NCBI GenBank assembly: GCA_021777365.1
Contig: JAJYDP010000085.1
Location: 1-12,058, forward strand
Reading direction: 5' to 3'
DNA from: Chloroflexota bacterium
GTDB lineage: Bacteria > Chloroflexota > Limnocylindria > Limnocylindrales > CSP1-4
DNA length: 12,058 nucleotides
Below the pieces are notes generated by a model. That model worked only from the letters and a program-made list of their open reading frames with translations, did no database searches and had not been told where the DNA came from. Positions 1 to 7,748 of the stretch are shown here, piece by piece (the first letter of the stretch is position 1; every line of letters begins with the position of its first letter). Both the position numbers and the translations under genes were made by a program.

Positions 1-1
1 C

Positions 2-250
2 TTCTCGGGCATCACCGCCGAGGAGGCGCTGTACATCAGCGCGGTCGTGCACCAGGCCAACATCGACGTCGACGAGAAGGGGACCGAAGCTGCGGCCGCC
101 ACCGCGGTCATTGGCAGCACGGCCGGCCCCGGCTACCAGGGGCCCTGGCCCGAGCTGCGCGTCGACCGGCCCTTCCTGTTCGCGTTGCGCGACCGCGCGA
201 CAGGCGCGGTCCTGTTCCTGGGTCGCGTGACCGACCCGACGGCGAGGTAG
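2..250 (+). CDS. Serpin (serine protease inhibitor), C-terminal part
   Basis: This is the 3' end of a gene that starts outside the window; 82 codons are visible before the TAG stop. Serpins trap target serine or cysteine proteases by a suicide conformational change. Two family signatures are visible. The first is the reactive-loop hinge VDEKGTEAAAATAV, preceded by the strand ending LYISAVVHQA. The second is the C-terminal signature VDRPFLFALRDRATGAVLFLGRVTDP-like block, which carries the conserved Pro-Phe-Leu-Phe and the Gly-Arg-Val near the end. The small Ala/Thr-rich hinge is what inhibitory serpins need for loop insertion, so this copy is predicted to be inhibitory. Counting 17 residues from the hinge Glu puts P1 at the Ala of STAG, with Gly at P1'. 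That would suit an elastase- or subtilisin-like target, but the count is approximate. Any signal peptide lies outside the window. The family call is firm; the target is inference. Confidence 0.95.
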   Translation, partial: FSGITAEEALYISAVVHQANIDVDEKGTEAAAATAVIGSTAGPGYQGPWPELRVDRPFLFALRDRATGAVLFLGRVTDPTAR

Positions 251-255
251 GGAAT

Positions 256-576
256 GTGGTGGTCCGACGCATGCCGATGAACGGACCTGGTCTCGCCGTG
301 TTCCGTCTCGGACTGGCGGTCGCCGCCGGAGGTCGTCGGCGGGCGCGCTGGACGGTCCGATGCGGTCCGACGAGCGGCGCCTGGCAGGGTGGCGGGCGCG
401 GCCAGCCCTATCGGAGCGAGGTGCTTGCCTTCCAGGCCGGCCAGACCGTGCGCCTGATCAACGCCGTCTACTGGTCGCGTGTCGGCATCGGCGCCGTTGG
501 CCGCACGCAGGCCGCTCCGTCGGTCGCCGTCGCGTCCGGCGTGCCGCAGGCGGCGGACGGCTGCCCGACCTCGTGA
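256..576 (+). CDS. Doubtful small ORF, unknown function
   Basis: A 106-codon frame opens with GTG 5 bp after the serpin stop and ends with TGA. A purine-rich stretch (gaggtaggga) sits just upstream of the GTG; ATGs at 271 and 277 are alternative starts. Third codon positions are rich in G/C, and the segment YRSEVLAFQAGQTVRLINAV reads like real protein. The first half is Arg/Gly-rich and has no recognisable domain. I recognise no family. It could be a small gene between the serpin and the lipoprotein, a degraded remnant, or a chance frame in GC-rich DNA. If it is not a gene, positions 251-617 are non-coding and hold nothing else that I can identify. Confidence 0.3.
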   Translation: MVVRRMPMNGPGLAVFRLGLAVAAGGRRRARWTVRCGPTSGAWQGGGRGQPYRSEVLAFQAGQTVRLINAVYWSRVGIGAVGRTQAAPSVAVASGVPQAADGCPTS

Positions 577-617
577 GACGGTTCACGGCCTCCGTGGGAG
601 ACCCGAGGGGGACCCAC

Positions 618-1130
618 GTGGATGCTCGGAGACGCTGGATCGTGGTGCTTCTGGTCTGCAGCGCCATGACGGCCGGGTGCGTCGCGTCGTCCATGAACGG
701 GCCGTACGCGGTCTCGATCGCGCCCGGGCTGCATCCGAGCAGAAGCGCCGATGATGCGGTGCGCATCACCCGTGACTACCTCGACGCGCAGACGCCGCTG
801 ATCGCCGCGCCGCAGCTGCACGTCGCCCCGACGGTGACCGCGGTGTGGGCCATTCGCGCGGCGCAGGCACACCTGCTCGACGACTGCATCCCGTCACAGC
901 GTTCCGATCAGATCGTGTGGGTCACCAGGGGCCAGGGGGACTATCTCAACCTTCGCGACCATCCGTGGTCGCCGATCCCGCCGCAGGCCGAGCAGCCGGA
1001 TCCAACGTGGCTCACGTGCGGCGGCCCGGGCCCTGCCGGCACGATCGTCATCGACGATGCCACCGGGCAGATCCTCGGCGTCTACCCGAGCGTGCCGGTC
1101 TATCCTCACCCGACTGCTCTCCCGAGCTGA
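618..1130 (+). CDS. Small putative lipoprotein, unknown function
   Basis: The predicted protein has 170 residues. I chose the GTG at 618 because a GAGGGGG ribosome-binding site lies 6 nt upstream and because it places a lipoprotein signal peptide at the N-terminus. That signal has basic residues (RRR at 4-6), a hydrophobic stretch at 8-16 and a lipobox-like TAGC with Cys21 as the lipidation site. The open frame extends further upstream but without such features. The mature part has a conserved-looking block, VWVTRGQGDYLNLRD, and near the end GTIVIDDATGQILGVYP. That pattern resembles the strands of PepSY-like or other small exported domains, but no family can be assigned with confidence. It is predicted to be anchored on the outer face of the cytoplasmic membrane. 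The next gene starts 7 bp after the stop, so the two are probably cotranscribed and may work together. Confidence 0.7.
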   Translation: MDARRRWIVVLLVCSAMTAGCVASSMNGPYAVSIAPGLHPSRSADDAVRITRDYLDAQTPLIAAPQLHVAPTVTAVWAIRAAQAHLLDDCIPSQRSDQIVWVTRGQGDYLNLRDHPWSPIPPQAEQPDPTWLTCGGPGPAGTIVIDDATGQILGVYPSVPVYPHPTALPS

Positions 1131-1137
1131 GTGTTCG

Positions 1138-2247
1138 ATGCCCGACCCGACAATGGCCGCTCACGACCTCCCGCTCCTGGCCCCGCCGGCCGACCAGCTC
1201 CAGGCCCGGCTGGTGGACCAGGCGCTGGTGACGAACCTCGACGGCTCGCCGCTCGATCCCGAGCGGGTGTGGCCCTCTCGGCGCACGCTGGCAGTGACGG
1301 GCGTCGCGCTCGTCCTCCTCCTCGACACGGCGCTGCGGGGTGCCGAGTTGTACTGGCTCCTCGCTGCCGGCCAGGGGTGGAGCTGGGCCTGGGCGCCGGT
1401 GCTCGGGCTGTCCTGGCTGCGCGGCCTGGCTCTGCTCCTGCTTCCGGCGGCGCTCCTGGCCCGCCGGGCCGACGCGGCGCGAGCCTGCCCGACGCTCCTC
1501 GCCGCCACCCTCGTGCTGGCGGCGAGTGAGGCGTGCGCGGCGGCAGCGCTGGTGCCGTGGATCCTGTTCGGGCTCGCCGGACTGCCAGCGTACTCCCTGG
1601 CGTGGGTGGGGCTCCTGCTGGCGCTGCAGGTCGGGGGCCATGTCCTCGGCGACGCGGCCCTGACCGCCGGGCTGGCCCTGCTGGCCCTCGGGTTCGGCCG
1701 ACTGACGGGACCCACCGGTCGCGCCGTGCGCGCCCAACGTCGCGGGGACGGACGGCGCCTCGCCGTGGTCCTCGTCGTGCCGGCGGGCGCGGTCAGCCTG
1801 GCCTACGCCCTCCTCGCCCTGACCGGCCACTGGGCTCAGGCGCCGCTCTCCGCCCTGCTCGACCTCCCGTCGGCCGTGCTGCTGCCGCTCGCCGGGGCCT
1901 GGCTCGCGCATGTCACCGTGCAGGGGCGCTCCGGCGTCCCCTACCCGCGGCGCGCCTGGACGCTGGCGGCCGGGGCCGGGGTCCTCTGGTTCGGGACCGC
2001 GCTCCTGACGGAAGGAGCCATCCCGCTGGGCCTGCTCGCGCTTCCCGTCTGGGCCGCCGCTGGCGACTTCATCCTCACGGTGCAGGCGTTGCTCGCCGCC
2101 CTCGCGACGGTGGGTCTCCTGCTCGCGTTATGGTGGGGCGTGGCCGGCGAGCCACGCAAGGGCAGCGCTCGGATGGTGGGGACCGCGCATCAACCAGCCC
2201 CTGCACGTGCGGCTGATGGGACGCCGGTTGCGGGCGGTGACGGGTGA
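1138..2247 (+). CDS. Multi-pass membrane protein, unknown function
   Basis: The protein has 369 residues from the ATG at 1138, which lies 7 bp after the lipoprotein stop; an ATG at 1153 is an alternative. A hydrophilic N-terminus of about 50 residues is followed by about eight or nine hydrophobic segments, roughly at residues 52-72, 87-109, 118-148, 152-187 (possibly two helices), 208-230, 238-260, 273-292 and 295-334 (possibly two). Arg-rich loops (RRADAAR near 109, RAQRRGDGRR near 198, RR at 271) suggest cytoplasmic sides. A short polar tail follows residue 336. The sequence is dominated by Leu/Ala/Gly and shows no catalytic or transport motif that I recognise. Coupling to the lipoprotein gene suggests a small envelope unit. 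Its last 58 bp overlap the convergent phosphodiesterase gene. Confidence 0.75.
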   Translation: MPDPTMAAHDLPLLAPPADQLQARLVDQALVTNLDGSPLDPERVWPSRRTLAVTGVALVLLLDTALRGAELYWLLAAGQGWSWAWAPVLGLSWLRGLALLLLPAALLARRADAARACPTLLAATLVLAASEACAAAALVPWILFGLAGLPAYSLAWVGLLLALQVGGHVLGDAALTAGLALLALGFGRLTGPTGRAVRAQRRGDGRRLAVVLVVPAGAVSLAYALLALTGHWAQAPLSALLDLPSAVLLPLAGAWLAHVTVQGRSGVPYPRRAWTLAAGAGVLWFGTALLTEGAIPLGLLALPVWAAAGDFILTVQALLAALATVGLLLALWWGVAGEPRKGSARMVGTAHQPAPARAADGTPVAGGDG

Positions 2248-4331
2248 TGCAGGCCCTGGCGTCGAGCCCGAGGCACTATCTCGGTGAGCAGCGCGAACTG
2301 TGTCGGCCACGGGCCGCTCGCGCGCCCGTCGCGCGGCCGTCCGAGCAGATACCCCTGCCCATACTGCACCCCCAGCGAACGCAGCGTGGTGAACTCGGCC
2401 TCGGTCTCGATCCCCTCCGCGACGAGGCTGATGTGTCGCTTCGCCCCGAAGTAGCACATGCCCGCGATGAGTGCCTGGCGTGCTGGATCGGCATCGATTC
2501 CCCGGACGAGACCGAGATCGAGCTTCACGAGGTCTGGCTCGAGTTCGACGACGTGCCGCAGACTCGCATAGCCTGCCCCGGCGTCGTCAACGGCGAGCCG
2601 GATGTCCGAGCCAAGCAGCTGCAGCCGCGCCCGCAGCAGGCCGTAATCATCGATCGCCACATGCTCAGTGATCTCGAGCACGATCGGCCGCTCGCATCGA
2701 CTGAGCATGACTGTGAGCTCAGGGGAGCCGACCAGATCCGGCGACACGTTCAGGCTCAGGTACGTGCCTTCGGGAAGGACTGTGGCCCCTGCAAGGGCCG
2801 CGGTGAGCGTGGCCACCTCGAGCGCGGTCCCCAGTCCGACCTGAGCAGCGGCCGTGAACACGTGATCCGGCCGGCGCCCGTCCGTGAAGCGCATCAGGGC
2901 CTCGTGGCCGACCACGGCGCCCGTGTGGAGCTCGACGATGGGCTGGAAGAAGGGCGCGAACGCCCCTTGATCGAGGAGCGCCTGAACATCCGCCCGAGCG
3001 GCGGCGGCATCCTGGCGCGCGGCCAGCCCTGGCGCGAGCAGCGTCCCGAGGATAGAGGCGAACGTGGTGAGCCCAGGCAGGTGCTCGATCAACTCGTCTG
3101 GGCTCACACTGTCGTGGCTGCCGAAGCCGACGATGCCCAGGAGCCCCTGTGGACCCCTGAGGGGGGCGGTGGCCCCGAGGCGCAATCCGGTCGCGGCGAC
3201 CACCTCGCCATACGTCCCGCCGACAGGGTGCCTGCGCCAGTCGTCAGTCCACGGCCCGGCCGCGGCACGCTCACGGAGGTAGCGTGCGCGCTCGATGGGG
3301 ATGAGCCGACCGGGCGGAAACGCGCCGGCAAGCTGCCCCGCGATCCCGAGCACCTGTGCGTGGTCCCCGGCGAAGACCGTCACCCAGACCGAGTGCACGG
3401 TGGGAAGCTCCACCATTGCCGCGCACGCGGTGGCGGCGATCGCCTCGGGCGCTGCGCCCGGGTCGAGGTGTGCGAGCGCGCCTTCGATCGCCGCGCGCTC
3501 GTGAGCACGTCGCGCCAACGCGCGCTCGAGGCTGCGCTCGCGGCTCACGTCGCGATCGGCCTGCACGTAGTGCGTGATCCGACCATCGGCATCGCGAATG
3601 GCCGAAACGACCGACTCGACCTCGACAGGGGTGCCGTCGCTGCGCCGGTTCACCAGCGAGCCACTCCAGTTTCGGCCGGACGCAATCTGCTCGTGGAATG
3701 CCGACCAGGACGACGCGTCGCGCTGACCGCTGTCGAGGATGCGTGCGTTCTGGCCCAACACCGCTGCGGGCTCGTAGCCATACAGGCGGGTGAAGGCGTG
3801 GTTGACGTAGGTGACCGTGCCGTCGGGGTCGATGACCACGATCGAGTCCGCGGTCTGTTCGAGGGCCTGTGTCCGCAGGGCCACGTCCCCCATGAGCGTG
3901 CGATTCTGCGCGCGCAGCATTTCGTGGAGTGTGCGACTGTGCAGCAGGTTACGCACGCGCAAGACGACCTCTCCTGCGTCGAACGGCTTGGTGAGGAAGT
4001 CCGCCGCTCCGCTCGCCAGGGCGCGGTCTCGCACCGTGCGATCGAGATCGCCCGTCAATACGAGGACGGGCAGGTAGCCATCGGCGCCCACCTGAGCGCT
4101 GATCGCCGCAAGCACCTCCAGTCCATCAGCGCCGGGCAGGTGGAGATCGAGCAGGATGAGGTCAGGCTCGACCGCCGCGACAGCGGCGAGGAGTGTCTCG
4201 CCATCGGCGAAGGCGTGGACGTCCGCATAGCCGGCGCGTCCCAGAATCCGCTCGAGAAGGAGCCGGTTCGCGGCATCGTCCTCGGCGACGTAGAGGCGAG
4301 CCATGGGGAGTGTTTCGGCGACCGTTTCCAT
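2190..4331 (-). CDS. REC-PAS-GAF-EAL protein, predicted c-di-GMP phosphodiesterase
   Basis: The predicted cytoplasmic protein has 713 residues and should hydrolyse cyclic di-GMP under phosphorelay control. Domains in order: receiver about 11-126 (acidic E17/D18/D19, phospho-acceptor D62 in LLDLHLP, T93, K115 in TKP); PAS with PAC about 155-265; GAF-like about 285-435; EAL about 448-685. EAL catalytic residues all appear present: E477 (EAL), N528 (LNVS), E553 (EITE), D582/D583, K603 (VKLD), E639 (AEGIE) and Q659 (QGY). There is no GGDEF domain, so only degradation is predicted. Loop 6 reads DDAGAGYASL rather than the usual DDFGTGYSSL. The ATG at 4331 begins 4 bp after the kinase stop, implying translational coupling; the ATG at 4304 (MARLYVAEDD) is an equally good start, and neither has a clear Shine-Dalgarno site. 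The last 28 or so residues lie beyond EAL, in DNA antisense to the membrane-protein gene. Confidence 0.92.
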   Translation of the reverse strand: METVAETLPMARLYVAEDDAANRLLLERILGRAGYADVHAFADGETLLAAVAAVEPDLILLDLHLPGADGLEVLAAISAQVGADGYLPVLVLTGDLDRTVRDRALASGAADFLTKPFDAGEVVLRVRNLLHSRTLHEMLRAQNRTLMGDVALRTQALEQTADSIVVIDPDGTVTYVNHAFTRLYGYEPAAVLGQNARILDSGQRDASSWSAFHEQIASGRNWSGSLVNRRSDGTPVEVESVVSAIRDADGRITHYVQADRDVSRERSLERALARRAHERAAIEGALAHLDPGAAPEAIAATACAAMVELPTVHSVWVTVFAGDHAQVLGIAGQLAGAFPPGRLIPIERARYLRERAAAGPWTDDWRRHPVGGTYGEVVAATGLRLGATAPLRGPQGLLGIVGFGSHDSVSPDELIEHLPGLTTFASILGTLLAPGLAARQDAAAARADVQALLDQGAFAPFFQPIVELHTGAVVGHEALMRFTDGRRPDHVFTAAAQVGLGTALEVATLTAALAGATVLPEGTYLSLNVSPDLVGSPELTVMLSRCERPIVLEITEHVAIDDYGLLRARLQLLGSDIRLAVDDAGAGYASLRHVVELEPDLVKLDLGLVRGIDADPARQALIAGMCYFGAKRHISLVAEGIETEAEFTTLRSLGVQYGQGYLLGRPRDGRASGPWPTQFALLTEIVPRARRQGLHHPSPPATGVPSAARAGAG

Positions 4332-4335
4332 CGGT

Positions 4336-7053
4336 TCAGGCTCGGGCCGCCAGTGCCTGATCGACGAAGCCCAGGAACTCGCCCACGTCCAGCGGCTTGG
4401 TGAGATAGCCGAAGGCACCCGCCTCGGTCAGCCGGGTGATCTGCGTCTTCGTCGCATCGGCCGAGACCACGATGACCGGGATCGCGCGTGTCTCCGGATA
4501 CGTGCGCAGAAGGCTCAGCACCTCGGCGCCAGAGAGGTCCGGCAGGTGGAGATCGAGCAGGATCACGTCTGGCCGGTGCTCGCGCGCGAGCTCCAGGCCC
4601 AGCCGCCCTTGCATCGCGGTGAGGACGCTGAGCTCCGGTCGGCGCGCGAGAATCCGCTCGACGAGCTTGAGGTTCGGGAGGTTGTCCTCGATGTGGAGGA
4701 CGACACGCCGATCGCCGGCCGGCTCAGGGCTCCCCTCAGGCGAGCGGTGGGTGCGGTCGTAGCGCTCAAGGGGGCCCTCGGTGAGCGCAAGCTCGACCCA
4801 GAACGTCGAGCCGACACCGAGCGCGCTCTCGACGCCGATCCGGCCGCCCATCGCCTCGACGAGCCCCTTCGAGAGCGCCAGGCCCATGCCGGTTCCCTCC
4901 ACGCTGCCCTGCTCGGCGCCGAGGCGCTCGAAGGGCCGGAAGAGCCGATCGAGCCGCTCGGGCGGGATGCCGAAGCCGGTGTCGGCCACTGCGAGACGGA
5001 GCTGGTCGCCGCGCGCGGCGCAGTGGACGCTGACCGAGCCGCCTTCGCGGTTGTACTTGATCGCGTTCGACAGCAGGTTGAGCAACACCTGCTTCAACCG
5101 CTGGCGATCGGCGAGCACGTGGCGGGCGCAGGTCGCCTCGCTCGCGTCGACGGTGACACCCCGCCCGTCGCCCAGCGGGCCGACCAGCGCTACGAGATCG
5201 TCGAGCAGGTCACCCACGGCTACCGGCTCGGGCGAGATCGTCATCTGGCCGCTCTCGATGCGGCTGATGTCGAGGACCTCGTTGATGAGTTCGAGCAGGT
5301 GCCGACCGGCCCGCGTGATGTGGTGGACGTTCTCGCGCTCCTCGTCGGGCAGCGGCTCCATCTCGAGGAGCTGGGCGAAGCCGAGCACCGCGTTCAAGGG
5401 GGTCCGCAGCTCGTGGCTCATGCGCGAGAGGAACTCGCTCTTCGCGAGGCTGGCCGCCTCGGCCGCTCGCCGTGCCGCCTCACGCGCGGCCGCAGCCTCA
5501 CGGCGAGCGGTGTGGTCGATGAGAGTCGAGCGGCTCATAGCGAAGTGGCCGTCCGCGTCGCGCACGGCGGTGGCGCCCAGGAGCACGGGCAGGACCGTGC
5601 CGTCCTTGCGCACGAAATCGAACTCGAGGTCGCGGACCCAGCCGCGCTCCAGGAAACCTGGGAAGTTGGCGCGGAACGTCTCGAGGCTCGCGGGAGTCAT
5701 CAGCTCATCGATCCGCTTCACCCCGACGAGCTCGTCCTTCGCGTAGCCGAGCCAGCGCAGCTCGGTGTCGTTCATGCGGACGATGACGCCCTGCGCGTCG
5801 ACCGAGTGGTACCCGCAGGGGGCCTCGTTGTACAGATCGTCGAGCTCGGCGAGGGCCGCCCGCAGCTCAGCCTCGGCCGCCGTGCGGTCGCTGACGTCGA
5901 GGCAGTACACGAGCGTGCTCGCGGGCCGACCATCGGCGTCGAGCTCGGGCAGAAGGACGCTCTCGAGCCAGATCGTCCGGTCGTCGGGCGCGAGGAAGCG
6001 CCACGTCATCGCCCATTGCGCGGCCCCAGTCGCCTGCGCCGCCCGTCCGGCCGCCGCAATCGCGTCGACATCGTCGGGGTGGACATGCGAGCGCCACCAG
6101 TCCGTGCTCCCGACGACCTCCTCGGGGTGGTAGCCGAGGATCCGTTCGACGTTCGGGCTGACATAGGTCGTCGTGAGGCCCGGCAGTGAGAGCCGCAGGA
6201 TGAGGACCGGGCCGGTCGCGATGAGATGCTCGAGGAAGCCGCGCGCCTCCTGCAGCTCGCGCTCGCGCTGGACGAGCAGCGTCCCAGCCTGGGTGAGCGT
6301 TGCCCCGAGCCGGCCGATCTCGTCGGCCCCCGCGGGGAGCTCGCCCGGTATCTCGCCTCGCACGAGCTCATGTGCCGCCCGCTCGAGTCGACGGGTGCGC
6401 TCGACGATCCCGCCACTCAAGAGCAGGACCGCGAGGAGCCCGCCGCCCAGGCCGCCGAGCAAGCTTGCCCCGACGACGAGGGTACCCGCCGACCGCGCGG
6501 CATCGAGCGCCGTCTGCCGCTCGGCGAGCAACGCGTCCTCCGCGCCGGTCATCGCCGCGACCTGCGCGCGAACGGCGTCCGTCGCGGCACGACTCTGGGC
6601 GAGGAGCGGCCCGAGGACGTCTGGCGCCCCACCCGTGTTGGGTGCCGCGGCGCGGAGCTGCGCGAGGAGCCCGAGCGATTGGGCGGCGAGCTGGCGCAGG
6701 GTCGAGGCACGCGCTTCCTCCGCCGGGTTGTCGGCAACGAGCGCCGTCAGTTGGTCGAGCGTCGCGGGTAAGCTCGATTGCGCCTGCGTGTACGGTCCGA
6801 GAAACTCCGCCTGGCCGGTGAGCAGGTAGCCGCGGACGCCGGTCTCTGCGTCGAGGAGCAACGTCAGGGCATCCCCGAGCTGCGCCTTCACCCCGACCGT
6901 GTGGGTGACGAGGCTGGAGGTCTGCTGCTCCTGGCGTTGTGCCCAGCCGAAGCTCAACGCCGCCACGAGGAGTGCGGCGAGCGGGACCGCTGCTACCGCC
7001 AGCGCCTTCGTGCGCAGCGATCGGTCCGCCCAGAAGCGAGCAAGGCGCCTCAT
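4336..7053 (-). CDS. CHASE3-HAMP-PAS-PAS hybrid sensor histidine kinase
   Basis: The protein has 905 residues from the ATG at 7053; an in-frame ATG at 7110 would add 19. Domains in order: TM1 about 16-38; extracytoplasmic CHASE3 sensor about 40-185, with the signature DAETGVRGYLLTG at 68-80; TM2 about 190-214; HAMP about 215-267; PAS-1 about 272-390; PAS-2 about 400-515; a charged Ala-rich linker; HisKA about 537-605 with H547 in SHELRTPLN; HATPase about 648-757 with N663 (N box), DTGFGI 691-696 and GTGMGL 721-725; receiver about 783-902 with E789/D790, D834 in LLDLHLP, S864 and K886. All residues needed for autophosphorylation and phosphotransfer to the internal receiver are present. No HPt domain is seen, so any relay to the downstream REC-EAL protein would need another HPt, or direct transfer from H547. 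The ligand is unknown. It forms an operon with the phosphodiesterase 4 bp downstream. The start is uncertain because no Shine-Dalgarno site is clear. Confidence 0.93.
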   Translation of the reverse strand: MRRLARFWADRSLRTKALAVAAVPLAALLVAALSFGWAQRQEQQTSSLVTHTVGVKAQLGDALTLLLDAETGVRGYLLTGQAEFLGPYTQAQSSLPATLDQLTALVADNPAEEARASTLRQLAAQSLGLLAQLRAAAPNTGGAPDVLGPLLAQSRAATDAVRAQVAAMTGAEDALLAERQTALDAARSAGTLVVGASLLGGLGGGLLAVLLLSGGIVERTRRLERAAHELVRGEIPGELPAGADEIGRLGATLTQAGTLLVQRERELQEARGFLEHLIATGPVLILRLSLPGLTTTYVSPNVERILGYHPEEVVGSTDWWRSHVHPDDVDAIAAAGRAAQATGAAQWAMTWRFLAPDDRTIWLESVLLPELDADGRPASTLVYCLDVSDRTAAEAELRAALAELDDLYNEAPCGYHSVDAQGVIVRMNDTELRWLGYAKDELVGVKRIDELMTPASLETFRANFPGFLERGWVRDLEFDFVRKDGTVLPVLLGATAVRDADGHFAMSRSTLIDHTARREAAAAREAARRAAEAASLAKSEFLSRMSHELRTPLNAVLGFAQLLEMEPLPDEERENVHHITRAGRHLLELINEVLDISRIESGQMTISPEPVAVGDLLDDLVALVGPLGDGRGVTVDASEATCARHVLADRQRLKQVLLNLLSNAIKYNREGGSVSVHCAARGDQLRLAVADTGFGIPPERLDRLFRPFERLGAEQGSVEGTGMGLALSKGLVEAMGGRIGVESALGVGSTFWVELALTEGPLERYDRTHRSPEGSPEPAGDRRVVLHIEDNLPNLKLVERILARRPELSVLTAMQGRLGLELAREHRPDVILLDLHLPDLSGAEVLSLLRTYPETRAIPVIVVSADATKTQITRLTEAGAFGYLTKPLDVGEFLGFVDQALAARA

Positions 7054-7169
7054 GCGAGGCGCGCCCAGTCGCGCACCCACCCGGATTGGAGCGGGCGACG
7101 ATGGATCCATCCGGCCGGAAGAACCCGTGCCGGCACCGTCGAGACGCGCACAGTCGCTCACGTGATCGC

Positions 7170-7194
7170 CCGGCAAATGCCGGACCACTTGTGG
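7170..7194. repeat. Two adjacent short palindromes upstream of the kinase
   Basis: CCGGCA-AA-TGCCGG (7170-7183) is followed one base later by CCAC-TT-GTGG (7185-7194). Both are perfect in their arms and have a 2-nt centre. They lie 60-140 bp upstream of the two candidate kinase start codons, where an operator could sit. Short palindromes arise often by chance in GC-rich DNA, so the regulatory role is a guess. Confidence 0.3.
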
Positions 7195-7573
7195 GATTGT
7201 CCACTGGCGTTCGAGAGCCGTCCGGGGCTCGATGGTACCAGCGGCATAGGGACCGCGTGGCGACTCCTCCTCCGCACCGATGGGGTGGGAGGGATGGCCG
7301 GTCCCGACGATGTCGAGGCCCGCCGCAGTTGCTGCCTCCTGATGCCGACAGTGGCCACGGACAAACGGATCACGACGCGGTCGGGCACGCGGGACTGCCG
7401 CTGCACGTCGGTGGCGGGCATGACAACAAGTTGCCCAATCACTCTCATGTTCGCTCACCCGGAGACCCGCGCAGACGTCGAACCGCTCCCCTCCTCCGCG
7501 CTCAAGCAACAGCCGCGTGCTACACTCGCGCGCCGTGGACAGGTTCGATGTTGGCCGTTCGGGGGTGGGGTCG

Positions 7574-7604
7574 TGACGCCATGTCTGACGCCACTCTGGT
7601 GTCA
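7574..7604. repeat. Repeated half-sites TGACGCCA with an inverted copy
   Basis: TGACGCCA occurs at 7574-7581 and 7586-7593, 12 bp apart. A near-perfect inverted copy, TGGTGTCA, lies at 7597-7604. The second and third form an 8-bp hairpin (one G-T wobble) with loop CTC. No T run follows, so it is not an intrinsic terminator. It sits 45 bp upstream of tRNA-Ser and could be a protein-binding site or a structure in the tRNA precursor leader. Confidence 0.3.
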
Positions 7605-7648
7605 TCAGGTGGCTGCAAGCGGTATCGTCTGACCGGTTCACCGAACGC

Positions 7649-7740
<92 letters not shown>

Positions 7741-7748
7741 GTTCCTGC

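Larger units (their letters stand above)
7054..7648. other. Gene-free region between the kinase operon and the tRNAs
   Basis: About 600 bp with no believable gene. Long open frames cross it on both strands, but their products are Arg/Pro/Ser-rich and unlike any protein. It must hold the promoter of the minus-strand kinase operon and that of the plus-strand tRNA pair. For the kinase I see no convincing -35/-10 pair. For the tRNAs the best guess is an extended -10, TGCTACACT, at 7518-7526, with no good -35. A weaker TATCGT lies at 7623-7628. Short palindromes at 7170-7194 and 7574-7604 are listed separately. Confidence 0.6.

Noticed and set aside
2244..4403. 719-codon plus-strand ORF
   Set aside because: It is fully antisense to the REC-PAS-GAF-EAL gene, has no domain and an Arg/Glu/Val-rich composition typical of shadow frames in GC-rich DNA.
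4303..6189. 628-codon plus-strand ORF
   Set aside because: Antisense to the hybrid kinase gene, whose domains and motifs are clear. No family features on the plus strand.
7054..7641. Upstream extension of the kinase to 7641 (1101 residues)
   Set aside because: The added 196 residues are Arg/Pro/His-rich without domain character. The normal membrane-anchor N-terminus begins at the ATG at 7053 (or 7110).
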